From the NCBI RefSeq assembly GCF_036327415.1, contig NZ_CP123961.1:62001-126000 (forward strand): DNA of 64,000 nucleotides. Direction: 5' to 3'. Positions 18,231 to 26,128 of this stretch are shown here, in pieces. How positions within the stretch are numbered: the stretch's first letter is position 1; the number at the start of each line of letters is the position of its first letter. Under the pieces are notes generated by a model. It did no database searches, was not told the DNA's origin, and was given only the letters and a program-made list of their open reading frames with translations. The DNA comes from Bartonella grahamii subsp. shimonis. GTDB taxonomy: Bacteria; Pseudomonadota; Alphaproteobacteria; Rhizobiales; Rhizobiaceae. The translations under genes and the position numbers were made by a program.

Positions 18231-18662
18231 TCACTTTTTTTCATTTTGATACTTACCTAATTGAATATCAAGTGCTTTTTCTAGCTCTCTGTCTATCTCT
18301 TCACTTGATAATGGATACCCTCTCTCAAAATCATTCGTGACCTCACAAATCAACTGATCATCCTTTGTACGTTTTTTGATTTCCCTATTCACCTCACATA
18401 TCAACGCCTCATAACTCAATACGCTTTTTGGCAAATCACCCCCATAAATCCACGCTTTCACTCGTGCCTTGGTACTGTAGTCAACTTTGTTAGGTATCTC
18501 ATGATACTGTCCACCTTCAAATTCCTCATATTCCCTCATCCCATCTTCATATTCGTAAAGGTTATAAAAATACTCTGCAACCCCCAATCCCCATGGAACA
18601 TAACCAACAGCTGTTGCAACAAACTTTTTTTGCATTGGCTGTTTACATTTTTTTAAGAACAT
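18231..18662 (-). CDS. Hypothetical early phage protein
   Basis: 143 aa, mixed composition. The N-terminus is basic and slightly hydrophobic (KKFVATAVGYVPWGLGVAEYF). A Tyr/Glu-rich part follows (YNLYEYEDGMREYEEFEGG), then a charged helical C-terminus. It lies between the structured leader and a replication block on the same strand. No family was recognised. The upstream gap (18663-18909) contains an inverted repeat and nothing else evident. Confidence 0.55.
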   Translation of the reverse strand: MFLKKCKQPMQKKFVATAVGYVPWGLGVAEYFYNLYEYEDGMREYEEFEGGQYHEIPNKVDYSTKARVKAWIYGGDLPKSVLSYEALICEVNREIKKRTKDDQLICEVTNDFERGYPLSSEEIDRELEKALDIQLGKYQNEKK

Positions 18663-18726
18663 CTTGGTTTAATATCCTCTATCTAAATCCATAACTTTAC
18701 CAATGGGTTTATTTGCCTCAAAATGG

Positions 18727-18794
18727 ACCGTACAGAAGCGTTTTTAATTACAATATGGTTTCTATCATAAAATCTTTAAATCGCTCTGTACGGT
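18727..18794. repeat. Inverted repeat in an intergenic gap
   Basis: ACCGTACAGAAGCG (18727-18740) and CGCTCTGTACGGT (18782-18794) form 13-bp arms with a single bulged A, separated by 41 bp. The element lies upstream of the 143-aa gene. It could be an operator pair or an RNA hairpin; arms this long are unlikely by chance. Confidence 0.55.
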
Positions 18795-18909
18795 ACCTTT
18801 CTGCCAATTTAAACGCATATCTATTCTCAAAATCATCAGCAAATTTCACTACTTTGCTGTTTATCCTTCAATACCTTTTAAAACCTCTTCAAGACTTCTC
18901 TGAGGCTTT

Positions 18910-19470
18910 TCAATGCGGTCCGAGGTTTAACGGTACCTCTTGTGATTTTTCTGTTACCTCAGGCTTTTCAAGGTTTCTAAGAATGCGGTTTGCACGAAAA
19001 CGAATATCGCTTTCAAGTTTTTCGCAGTAACAATAAAAATCAGCTGTTGATGGCATAAAGGTTGCATTTAAGCCCTCTGCTTTGCCTTTCAAAGCGTTCT
19101 TTGTTGCTGTTTGCAATACCCAGCTGCTTATGCCTTCAAGAGCGTAAAGATACGCAAGCGCTGTCGCTTTTTCATCTGATCCCATGGGGCTCTTAAGTCC
19201 ATTTGAAAGGACAATATACGTTGTTTGAATTTCTTCTTCAGTCGCTTTCTTTTCAAGCTTTTGCAACGCATCATGGACTAATGAGGTAATTCTCTCCGCT
19301 TCTGCAATCAATGGTTTTTGCCCCGTTTTCCAATGGAATGGTGGTTCGGTTGTCATCCTCGAATAGAAATTTGTACACACTATCTGAATTTTTGATATTG
19401 GACATGTGCTGTGCAACGCGATAACTCCATCCACGCTGCTGTTCTGTTGTTTCAGTGCTTGGCTTTCCAT
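18910..19470 (-). CDS. Phage replication-associated protein (hypothetical)
   Basis: About 186 aa from ATG 19470, which has AAAGGAA 7 nt upstream, or about 148 aa from ATG 19356; both starts lie inside the upstream gene, which ends at 19271. Content is helical: AEAERITSLVHDALQKLEKK, YLYALEGISSWVLQTATKNA, and a C-terminal segment STADFYCYCEKLESDIRFRA that resembles the tail of phage primase-associated or DnaC-loader-linked proteins. Function is not known. The long overlap with the DUF1376-like gene indicates tight coupling. Confidence 0.55.
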   Translation of the reverse strand: MESQALKQQNSSVDGVIALHSTCPISKIQIVCTNFYSRMTTEPPFHWKTGQKPLIAEAERITSLVHDALQKLEKKATEEEIQTTYIVLSNGLKSPMGSDEKATALAYLYALEGISSWVLQTATKNALKGKAEGLNATFMPSTADFYCYCEKLESDIRFRANRILRNLEKPEVTEKSQEVPLNLGPH

Positions 19471-20443
19471 AGTTTTTTCCTTTCTGTAAATCTTCAATTG
19501 CCTTGCGTACCCAGTTGCGCCATGTTGCTTGCCAATCCGTTTTGCGTGCATCCTTGCCTGCTCTAGCTTTCCAAAAATCTCTAAATTTTGCAATTTCGAC
19601 TTTCACACGCTCTGGAGGCAAGCCCTCTGCAATGGCAAAATCGCAATCGGGTTCAAAATCCGCAGGCAAGCGACAACCGCGATTAGCTTGCGCTCGTTTT
19701 GCTTTTTTGGGAACGTTCTCTTGCTCGTGAATGGGAGGTTGGTTTGTTTCTAACGTTTCGATTTGCTCTGATTGGCTCTCAACAGCATAAACCTCTGTTG
19801 GCTCGTCAACCAAATCGATTGTTTCTAAATCTTCAAAATCAATTTCTTTTTTTGCTAAAACGATAGTTTTAGTTTTTTTATATATATTGTTATTGTTAAT
19901 GTTATTGTTAATAGCATCATTAAGCATTGCACAAGCATTGCTATTAGCATCATGCTTAGCATCATTAAGCATTGCTTGTGCATTGCTATTAGCATTGCTT
20001 AGAGCATCATTAGCATCATGCTTAGCATCATTAAGCATACCGTTAGCATCATGCTTAGCATCTTGATCATCACTGATTGTTTTTGCGTTATGATGTTTTG
20101 CCCATTTTGCTTGCGCTGCTTTCTGTGCCCTCTCTGAAAACTTGTTTAAATTTTCGTTTGAGTTATTGAGTTCTTCTTCAACTCTTAAACTCCACAAACG
20201 ACCATCTTCTAAACGTATGATCTTCTCATCACGTAATAGGATGTCTAATGTATTTTTTAGAACTCTCACTGAACAACCTGCCCACCGTGCTAATTTGGGA
20301 GCATCTTCAATAATAGGGCGGCGCTCTTCATACATATATAAGACAAGTGTCATATAAAGACCTTTTTCCACTATACTCATGCCACTAACATCAACAATCC
20401 ATTGTGAAGAAAAAAGCCTCGTCCATGGTAATTTAATGGACAT
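19271..20443 (-). CDS. DUF1376-like phage replication protein with a repetitive linker
   Basis: 390 aa. The N-terminal winged-helix-like domain LPWTRLFSSQWIVDVSGMSI, then VEKGLYMTLVLYMYEERRPI and KLARWAGCSVRVLKNTLDIL, is the DUF1376 signature common in phage replication loci. A charged helical linker leads to a tandem-repeat segment (about residues 130-190; units like MLNDAKHDAN) ending in a poly-Asn tract. The C-terminal domain contains RLPADFEPDCDFAIAEGLPP and WQATWRNWVRKAIEDLQKG, typical of phage replication initiators of this class. It likely begins or licenses phage DNA replication. Confidence 0.65.
   Translation of the reverse strand: MSIKLPWTRLFSSQWIVDVSGMSIVEKGLYMTLVLYMYEERRPIIEDAPKLARWAGCSVRVLKNTLDILLRDEKIIRLEDGRLWSLRVEEELNNSNENLNKFSERAQKAAQAKWAKHHNAKTISDDQDAKHDANGMLNDAKHDANDALSNANSNAQAMLNDAKHDANSNACAMLNDAINNNINNNNIYKKTKTIVLAKKEIDFEDLETIDLVDEPTEVYAVESQSEQIETLETNQPPIHEQENVPKKAKRAQANRGCRLPADFEPDCDFAIAEGLPPERVKVEIAKFRDFWKARAGKDARKTDWQATWRNWVRKAIEDLQKGKNYGKPSTETTEQQRGWSYRVAQHMSNIKNSDSVYKFLFEDDNRTTIPLENGAKTIDCRSGENYLISP
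19885..20065 (-). repeat. Tandem coding repeats in the DUF1376-like gene
   Basis: Imperfect units built from GCATCATGCTTAGCATCATT and AAGCATTGC encode DAKHDAN and MLNDA-type repeats and run into a TTATTGTTAATG array encoding poly-Asn. The reading frame is preserved throughout. Such repeats commonly change length by slippage. Confidence 0.75.
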
Positions 20444-20906
20444 ACCCCAATTCCCTTTCTTTAACTAAATATAAAATTGCTAAAGCATCTGCTTCGTTGT
20501 CATCACAAGGCGCATGACCTTTGGAACATATCGCCTTAATCATCTCTTCTTTCGACGCATTCCCCTTGCCTGTCGTCGCTTTCTTAATCGTACTTACTGG
20601 TATACCCTCATACGGTATCTGATGATGTTCACACCACGCCGTTAACGTTGCTAACAAGCCACCGTAAACATGCGCTGCATCCGTGCCAACATGACGCCTC
20701 ACCTCTTCAAAATACACCGCGTCAATTTGACCTGCTGTCTGCTTTATTTCTGATAGCCATTGCTTAAAACGCAAATAACGCATCCCACCGCCTTCAAAAC
20801 GGCGTGATTGAAAATTCACGGTACCACTGAATATGTCACCACTTGCACCACGTATCGCCCACCCCGTTTTGGTACCTAGATCAAAACAAAGAATCGTGTT
20901 AATCAC
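20433..20906 (-). CDS. RuvC-like Holliday junction nuclease
   Basis: About 157 aa from GTG 20906, preceded by GGAG about 7 nt upstream. RNase H-fold acidic residues are visible: ILCFDLGTKTGWAIRG at the N-terminus, VYFEEVRRH in the middle and CDDNEADALAILYLVKER near the C-terminus, matching RuvC-like resolvases. It probably resolves branched phage DNA before packaging. The gene overlaps the downstream DUF1376-like gene by 11 nt. Confidence 0.75.
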   Translation of the reverse strand: MINTILCFDLGTKTGWAIRGASGDIFSGTVNFQSRRFEGGGMRYLRFKQWLSEIKQTAGQIDAVYFEEVRRHVGTDAAHVYGGLLATLTAWCEHHQIPYEGIPVSTIKKATTGKGNASKEEMIKAICSKGHAPCDDNEADALAILYLVKERELGYVH

Positions 20907-20981
20907 AGCTCCACTCCATACAAAATGTGTTTTATAGAAGTGTTTTTTTCCGAAAATGAAGGAAAGAAGGGTGTAAGAAGT

Positions 20982-21644
20982 ATGCAAATAGATAAAGATG
21001 TGATTGATATTATTTCATTAATAGTACCAACTTTCATCTCATTTTTTGGAATATGGTTAGGTTGTAGAAATCGAAAAATAGATCTTATAAATTTCAATAA
21101 ACAACTAAGACAATTACAAGAACAATCTGAAACAGCAAAAGAACATCTATCCATCTTATGGGAAGAAAAAGAGAGACGAGACTTAGGTCCAAATCTAGAG
21201 CCTATTATAGAAGGAGAACCATGCGCACATAAGAGCGGTAAAGATTTCCTTATTGACATAGAGGTAATCATAAAAAATCCTACAAAACATCCAATAAAAA
21301 TGAATAATTTTCGTATACCTGATGAAAGCCCATTTGCATTTGTTGAAGGTAGTTTCCTAGGAGATTATCCGCTATCTTTAATCCTCGAAAACGAGAAATA
21401 TATGAGTTTTAAAAATCCTTTTACAGCAGACTTAAAATCGCAAGATATATGCAATTATTTTAATCTAAAGGAAGATGAAGAAAGAGTATTTTTTCTCACA
21501 GTTCGCCACCTCAAACCAAATATCGAAACTGTACCAATCTTTATAATTGAACACACTTCATCAAATCACCCAGAAAGAGTAGTTCAAACTAAGTTTTGGC
21601 CAGATTTTTTTCTATCTTTTGAAGAAGAGAACATGCTAGGATAA
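20982..21644 (+). CDS. Hypothetical membrane-anchored protein encoded against the early block
   Basis: About 220 aa from ATG 20982. The N-terminus is a hydrophobic helix (DIISLIVPTFISFFGIWLGC). A coiled-coil segment (KQLRQLQEQSETAKEHLSIL) and a beta-rich C-terminal domain (FLIDIEVIIKNPTKHPIKMN and FFLTVRHLKPNIETVPIFII) follow. It is on the plus strand in an otherwise minus-strand block, and its 3' end overlaps a minus-strand gene tail to tail by about 60 nt. Single genes placed this way in prophages are often lysogeny-expressed morons such as exclusion or defence proteins. No family was recognised. Confidence 0.6.
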   Translation: MQIDKDVIDIISLIVPTFISFFGIWLGCRNRKIDLINFNKQLRQLQEQSETAKEHLSILWEEKERRDLGPNLEPIIEGEPCAHKSGKDFLIDIEVIIKNPTKHPIKMNNFRIPDESPFAFVEGSFLGDYPLSLILENEKYMSFKNPFTADLKSQDICNYFNLKEDEERVFFLTVRHLKPNIETVPIFIIEHTSSNHPERVVQTKFWPDFFLSFEEENMLG

Positions 21645-21808
21645 GATAATCTTTGGATTTCCTCTTCTTGCCTCCATATTTTTTCATTTTTCTTCGTTAT
21701 TTCCTTTTTAACTATTTGTAATTCTTTATAAAATAGATAAAGTTGAATAGCTAATTGAATATTTACCGCTATAGATACTATTAAACCAGTATACGATCCT
21801 GCATTCAT
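21584..21808 (-). CDS. Small membrane protein with coiled-coil tail
   Basis: 74 aa. An N-terminal transmembrane helix (TGLIVSIAVNIQLAIQLYLF) is followed by a charged helix (KKEITKKNEKIWRQEEEIQR). The 3' end converges on and overlaps the plus-strand gene ending at 21644. It lies 10 nt downstream of a second membrane/coiled-coil gene, and the pair resembles phage Rz-like or small inner-membrane accessory genes. That role is a guess. Confidence 0.45.
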   Translation of the reverse strand: MNAGSYTGLIVSIAVNIQLAIQLYLFYKELQIVKKEITKKNEKIWRQEEEIQRLSYPSMFSSSKDRKKSGQNLV

Positions 21809-21818
21809 CTCTATCTCC

Positions 21819-22277
21819 TCACTTACCCTGCTTCTTACTCTTTTTACTCTTATGAGGCGGCGCTTTTACTGCTTCATCACGCGGCTTAAGCTCTTGTTTT
21901 AATCTTTCAATTTCATCATCACGTGATTGCACATCTGCTTCGAGTGTCGTCACAACTTCACTTACATCTCTGAACGCCTTATCATACTCCCCTGTTTTTT
22001 GTTTCATTTCTTCAATCACTTGATTAAGCCCTCGATTCAGTCTCTCAATCTCTCTGTCACGTTCCGTAATTAGCTTAGTTTTCTCTCTAATCTTAATATC
22101 CCAGTCCTCTTTCATATTCTGAAGCTTCCGTACAAACTCACCCTTTTTATTTTCGATTTCTTCTTTAAGTGTTTTAGCCTGATCTCGATAATACAAAAGA
22201 ACGCGAAAAGTGATCCCCACGATAAGCAACGCTCCAAACACCACGAATGTTACAGTTAAAATTTCATTTAAACTCAT
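21819..22277 (-). CDS. Membrane-anchored coiled-coil protein
   Basis: 152 aa. One transmembrane segment lies at about residues 7-27 (VTFVVFGALLIVGITFRVLL), followed by about 110 residues of charged heptad-like coiled coil (LKEEIENKKGEFVRKLQNMK and ERDREIERLNRGLNQVIEEM), and a Lys-rich C-terminus. It sits in an early-gene operon with the 74-aa membrane protein. No function is assigned. A structural scaffold at the membrane is one possibility. Confidence 0.55.
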   Translation of the reverse strand: MSLNEILTVTFVVFGALLIVGITFRVLLYYRDQAKTLKEEIENKKGEFVRKLQNMKEDWDIKIREKTKLITERDREIERLNRGLNQVIEEMKQKTGEYDKAFRDVSEVVTTLEADVQSRDDEIERLKQELKPRDEAVKAPPHKSKKSKKQGK

Positions 22278-22288
22278 CTTTATCTCCT

Positions 22289-22557
22289 TTAATTTTTATG
22301 AGGACGGTCATCATGACCAATCTGTTTTGCTTCGCATTCCATTAAAAAAAGAAGGCAACAAACTCCATGCGCCAAGTGTGATAAATCACTCTCATGTTCA
22401 ATAAAACCACCAACGTCGCCTTTTTTAACGCTTCCAAAATCTCTTAAGGCGCGTATACGTTTAAGTGACACATCTATGATGTAAAAACTCTGTAGGTTGT
22501 GCGAATATAATCCCATGTCCTGTGGACTCATACTTCTTTTCTAAAGCCATCATCATC
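22289..22557 (-). pseudogene. Hexapeptide-family N-terminal module, frameshifted
   Basis: From ATG 22557 the frame reads MALEKKYESTGHGIIF and then ends; a second frame continues with KRIRALRDFGSVKKGDVGGF followed by IEHESDLSH, the conserved N-terminal module of the hexapeptide family. The repeats themselves are missing, and the C-terminus is a different sequence (LLFLMECEAKQIGHDD). It is either a decayed paralogue or a short module variant expressed from the second frame. Confidence 0.55.
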
Positions 22558-22560
22558 TCC

Positions 22561-22911
22561 TTAAGGCTGTACAACGTTGCTGTGATCAGACGCCGCATTA
22601 ACGCCAGAACTTTTGGTAAACCTTGATGTTGAGATTCTTTGTCTCTCTTGCATTAATCTCTGCAAGCGCTCTGGATAAAAGAAATCATCAGGGCGTAAAT
22701 CTATGCCGTGATCTCGTGCATAGTTTAAAAGTATAACTTGATATTTAGCAGGAATGATGCCGCCTTTACCCTCTCGCTTTTCAAAGGGGTAAGTCCATTT
22801 ATAAACAGCAGACACATGGCATTGAGAAATCAACGACACACGTTTTGCACCACCTAAATATTTTATAATCATAATTGCTGGAGTAATCATGTAATCCAAA
22901 ATTTCTGTCAT
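22561..22911 (-). CDS. Cro-like phage regulator (HTH)
   Basis: 116 aa. A Cro-type HTH is apparent: MIIKYLGGAKRVSLISQCHV, then SAVYKWTYPFEKREGKGGII and PAKYQVILLNYARDHGIDLR. Proteins of this pattern bind operator DNA and switch phage early transcription. It is divergent from the repressor-like gene at 22994, and two palindromic operator sites lie in the 82-bp gap between them. The exact start is uncertain, as in-frame ATGs also occur at 22890 and 22872. Confidence 0.7.
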   Translation of the reverse strand: MTEILDYMITPAIMIIKYLGGAKRVSLISQCHVSAVYKWTYPFEKREGKGGIIPAKYQVILLNYARDHGIDLRPDDFFYPERLQRLMQERQRISTSRFTKSSGVNAASDHSNVVQP

Positions 22912-22918
22912 ATATTTA

Positions 22919-22955
22919 CGTATTACGCAAATATAAACAAAATTTTCGTAATACG
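22919..22955. promoter_or_regulatory. Switch-region operators between the Cro-like gene and repressor
   Basis: Two copies of the palindrome CGTAWTACG, at 22919-22927 (CGTATTACG) and 22947-22955 (CGTAATACG), centred 28 bp apart in the divergent intergenic region. Spacing near three helical turns suits two dimers of one regulator. They are the likely immunity operators. Confidence 0.65.
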
Positions 22956-22993
22956 CAATATTGATTATTTAATAATTTTAAGAGAAAAATGAA

Positions 22994-23326
22994 ATGGATT
23001 TTCAAAAGCTAATAAAAATGTGGATTAATGAAAAATTAAATGAAATGGGGCATGGAAGCCGTAAGGCTTTAGGGCAACATTTAGGATTGAGTCCATCATC
23101 TATTACGCGCTTATTATCGATTGATAACTCTGACTCTAAAGCCTACCGTGATATCACCGCAGAAGAGCTAGTGCTGCTACACAGTTTCTTTAAGGAGTAT
23201 CCTCCGTATCCGGCTTTAAGCAAGATAGATCAAGATTTTTATGATCTATATTCGTCTTGCAATGAAGAAGAACGGAGGGCAGTTTTAGCGTTTCTTCATA
23301 CTTTAATCGAATCAAAAAAGCAATAA
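22994..23326 (+). CDS. Phage repressor (short HTH type)
   Basis: 110 aa. An N-terminal HTH (NEKLNEMGHGSRKALGQHLG, then LSPSSITRLLS) is followed by an acidic helical C-terminus (EEERRAVLAFLHTLIESKK). No peptidase domain is present, so it would not be cleaved by RecA-type SOS control as lambda CI is. It is divergent from the Cro-like gene and shares its operators, so it is the likely lysogeny regulator. Confidence 0.7.
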   Translation: MDFQKLIKMWINEKLNEMGHGSRKALGQHLGLSPSSITRLLSIDNSDSKAYRDITAEELVLLHSFFKEYPPYPALSKIDQDFYDLYSSCNEEERRAVLAFLHTLIESKKQ

Positions 23327-23447
23327 CTGCTGTTTTTTCTTCATTTGACAATTGTGAAAATTTTCTTTTGGCAACCTTATAACCTTTCATAAAATCTCCA
23401 AATATCTATAAAAATACACTAATCTTTAAATGAATATTCATAAAATA

Positions 23448-23501
23448 ATTTTCGTTATACGGTATTTTTTTATTGACATTACCGTAAAACGAAAATATAT
23501 T
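23448..23501 (+). promoter_or_regulatory. Early plus-strand promoter inside an inverted-repeat operator
   Basis: A 17-bp inverted repeat with one mismatch (23448-23464 and 23480-23496; core CGTTATACGGTA / TACCGTAAAACG) brackets TTGACA (23473-23478), which is 17 bp upstream of TATATT (23496-23501). A sigma-70 promoter lying inside a repressor-like operator is the expected control point for the Bet/exonuclease block that starts at 23554. Confidence 0.7.
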
Positions 23502-23553
23502 CACTCCATATCTTAGAAAATAACCGTTGCCAATAGGGCTTATGGAGGCTTTT

Positions 23554-23964
23554 GTGACAAAACCCGTTTTCATAAAATCTGACGAAATTCTCTTAGTGAT
23601 GTGCGAAAATGAAGAGCAAAATCTCGCTAAATATGGAACTTTCTTCGAAGAAAAGGACATTATAAAATTTATCGACCAAGCCGATAATGCTGTCCAAATT
23701 TTACGTATTGAACCAACGACTAACCGTTGCGAAGACATCTCTGAAGATATTGCCGAATTCTATCTTAAAGAATGTGAAGAGCAGTGTTTCAACGGAAACA
23801 TACCTCACGATTTTATTAAGCATAGTTCAGCATACGGTTTTTTTTTAGAAGAAATCGAACAGCAGCGATATGAAGACGAAACATACGGGACATATGAACA
23901 ACAGCACCGTTTAACTCTTTGGGATGTCATTCCAAACTACCCTCATTATACAGGGCGTTTCTAA
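23554..23964 (+). CDS. Hypothetical early phage protein
   Basis: 136 aa from GTG 23554, chosen because GGAGG lies 6 nt upstream; an ATG at 23542 overlaps that ribosome-binding site. It is acidic throughout, with FIKSDEILLVMCENEEQNLA and KDIIKFIDQADNAVQILRIE segments and a C-terminal part rich in Glu and aromatic residues. It is the first gene behind the operator-controlled promoter and is followed by a hexapeptide paralogue. No family recognised; acidic early proteins of this size often inhibit host enzymes, but this is speculative. Confidence 0.55.
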   Translation: MTKPVFIKSDEILLVMCENEEQNLAKYGTFFEEKDIIKFIDQADNAVQILRIEPTTNRCEDISEDIAEFYLKECEEQCFNGNIPHDFIKHSSAYGFFLEEIEQQRYEDETYGTYEQQHRLTLWDVIPNYPHYTGRF

Positions 23965-24061
23965 AAGCGCCGTTATTTTCAAAAAATTTACCACACAATG
24001 CAATGCCGTTCTTTTGCAAAAATGGCAAAAGCAGATTCTTCTTTAAATAAAGAGATAAACC

Positions 24062-24481
24062 ATGGAAAAAAAATACGAACTGACTGATGAAACAATTGAG
24101 GTTGATGGCAAAACTCTCCACCGCATTCGTGCACTGAGAGACTTTTCTGATGTCGAGAAAGGTGACCTAGGCGGTTATATAGAGCGTGAAGGCAATTTAT
24201 CTCATGAGGACTCCTGTTGGGTTTATCATAATGCCAAGGTTTATGGTAATGCACGGGTTTATGGGCATGCCTCGATTTATGATGGTGCAGAGATTTATGA
24301 CAATGCTTTGGTTGGTGGTTATGTACTTGTGCACGATAATGCAAGGATTTACGGTGATGCTGGAATTTATGACAATGCAGAAGTGTATGGTGACGCAAAA
24401 GTTTACGGGGATGCGGTAGTTCATCTTGGTGCACACGTTGGCGGCTATACCGCCATATCAACTGGAGAAAAGACCAGATGA
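24062..24481 (+). CDS. Hexapeptide-repeat phage protein
   Basis: 139 aa. The conserved module KYELTDETIEVDGKTLHRIR, then ALRDFSDVEKGDLGGYIERE and SHEDSCWVYHNAKV opens the protein, followed by beta-helix repeats (VYGNARVYGHASIYDG). It is a shorter paralogue of the 218-aa protein at 17.3 kb, and unlike that gene it lacks the structured leader. It lies in the plus-strand block just before bet. Confidence 0.75.
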   Translation: MEKKYELTDETIEVDGKTLHRIRALRDFSDVEKGDLGGYIEREGNLSHEDSCWVYHNAKVYGNARVYGHASIYDGAEIYDNALVGGYVLVHDNARIYGDAGIYDNAEVYGDAKVYGDAVVHLGAHVGGYTAISTGEKTR

Positions 24482-24602
24482 GAAAATACGAACTACTAAT
24501 CTTATAGTATCTCTATAAGCCCTTTCTAACCACACAAACAACTTTTAACACATGCGTAATTCACGCCACGGGTGAATTGCGTACAACTGAAAGAAATAAA
24601 AC

Positions 24603-25433
24603 ATGACACATTCCCCCCTAACCGTTATGGCGCAAAAATATGGATTTTCTCATGACGAATTTCGAAAAACAATTATCAAAACATGTATCAGTCATAATTG
24701 TACTGATGAAGAATTTGCTGCATTTATCTCTGTTGCCAATACTTATGGACTTAACCCTTTAACAAAAGAAATCTATGCACTCCCTAAAAAAGGCGGCGGC
24801 ATCATACCCGTTGTTTCTATCGACGGTTGGATAAAGATCATAAAGTCTAATCCCAAATTTGATGGCATGACCTTTCAAGATCAATTGGATAAGGATGGTA
24901 ATCTCATTGCAATTAAATGTGCTATACGTCTCAAAGACATTAAAGACCCCATAGAGGTCACGGAATATTTAAAAGAATGCAAGCAAGAAAACAGCAAGCC
25001 TTGGAAAGATTTTCCAGCCCGTATGTTGCGTCACAAAGCCACTATACAATGTGCACGCTATGCTTTCGGATTTTCCGGTATTTATGAAGAAGATGAAGCA
25101 GCTCGTATCAATGAAACAAACCATAACAGTCAAAAACAATTGGTTTCTCAAGATATACTGATAAAAATCAGAGAATTAATCGAACAAACACAAGCCGATG
25201 AAATGAAGCTTCTCTCTTTTGCGCAGGTAGAAAATCTAACAGAGATGTCTTGTGAAACAGCACAAGAGATTTTAGGGCTTTTAGAAATAAAAGCAAGACA
25301 ACAAAAAGAAAGAATACAACAATCCTTACCACCACAAGAGCAAAACGATCTCTCCACTCAAGATGCCGAATATATTCACATTCAAGATGTTGAATATGCA
25401 CCAACACCACAAGAACAAAGAACGGCGGTGTAA
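24603..25433 (+). CDS. bet: Bet/RecT-family single-strand annealing protein
   Basis: 276 aa. The family signature is visible: FAAFISVANTYGLNPLTKEI, YALPKKGGGIIPVVSIDGWI, KAIR-type strand IKCAIRLKDI, PARMLRHKATIQCARYAFGF with SGIYEEDEA. The C-terminal 90 residues are charged and low in complexity. It pairs ssDNA in phage recombination and is 1 nt upstream of the exonuclease gene, forming the classic two-component recombination pair. The prophage ssb at 16.5 kb is a likely partner. Confidence 0.85.
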   Translation: MTHSPLTVMAQKYGFSHDEFRKTIIKTCISHNCTDEEFAAFISVANTYGLNPLTKEIYALPKKGGGIIPVVSIDGWIKIIKSNPKFDGMTFQDQLDKDGNLIAIKCAIRLKDIKDPIEVTEYLKECKQENSKPWKDFPARMLRHKATIQCARYAFGFSGIYEEDEAARINETNHNSQKQLVSQDILIKIRELIEQTQADEMKLLSFAQVENLTEMSCETAQEILGLLEIKARQQKERIQQSLPPQEQNDLSTQDAEYIHIQDVEYAPTPQEQRTAV

Positions 25434-25434
25434 A

Positions 25435-26058
25435 ATGGAACAAAGAACAGCAGAATGGTTTCAAGCCCGCTTGGGAAAAGTCACCGCATCTAATGTTTAC
25501 AGCGTAATCAGTAAGACAGCTAAAGGATTGCCTACAAGCAAATATGAAGATTACAAAATAAAACTTATTACAGAACGCTTAACAGGCGAAACCAGCCCCC
25601 ATTATGAAACTGAAGATATGCGTTGGGGCGTTGAACATGAAGAAGATGCCTTGAGAGAATATGGCTTCATTTATGACACAGAAGTCACAAGATGCGGGTT
25701 TATCCAACACCCCACAATGGAAATGGCGGGGGCTAGCCCTGATGGGCTTATTGGAGAAGACGGTTTAATCGAAGTCAAATGCCCGAGATCAGTAACACAT
25801 ATGCGCTTTTGTATAGGTGACGAAATCAAGCCTGAATATCTCGCACAAATACAATTCCAAATGGCTTGTACAAAGCGTCAATGGTGTGATTTCGTAAGCT
25901 ATGACCCACGTTTTGTGGGGGAATCATCTCACTTGCGCATGAAAATCAAACGCATCCACCGTGATGAGAAACAAATTGAACAGATTAATAAAGCTGTTGA
26001 AGCCTTTTTAGCAGAAATAGAACGAGAGATAAAACAACTCTCAACAAAAGCTGCTTAA
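25435..26058 (+). CDS. YqaJ-type phage exonuclease
   Basis: 207 aa from ATG 25435, which follows the Bet stop codon by 1 nt; the longer frame overlaps bet. The YqaJ viral recombinase domain shows EWFQARLGKVTASNVYSVIS, MRWGVEHEEDALREYGF, and the catalytic region GASPDGLIGEDGLIEVKCP (Asp and ExK of the PD-(D/E)xK nuclease fold), with QIQFQMACTKRQWCDFVSYD. It likely resects dsDNA 5' ends for the Bet annealase. Confidence 0.85.
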   Translation: MEQRTAEWFQARLGKVTASNVYSVISKTAKGLPTSKYEDYKIKLITERLTGETSPHYETEDMRWGVEHEEDALREYGFIYDTEVTRCGFIQHPTMEMAGASPDGLIGEDGLIEVKCPRSVTHMRFCIGDEIKPEYLAQIQFQMACTKRQWCDFVSYDPRFVGESSHLRMKIKRIHRDEKQIEQINKAVEAFLAEIEREIKQLSTKAA

Positions 26059-26128
26059 CCTTATGGGGGTGCTCTCTCCTCCCAGCACCTCCACCCTTTC
26101 ATAATTATAATAAGAAGGATTACATTAA

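Noticed and set aside
23190..23390. Minus-strand frame with KFSQLSNEEKTAVIAF
   Set aside because: It overlaps the repressor gene end and derives from an inverted repeat (AATGAAGAA...TTCTTCATT) around 23260-23350; no ribosome-binding site.
24188..24436. Direct-repeat array as possible CRISPR
   Set aside because: The periodicity is that of hexapeptide codons within a gene; there are no uniform repeats and spacers and no cas genes.
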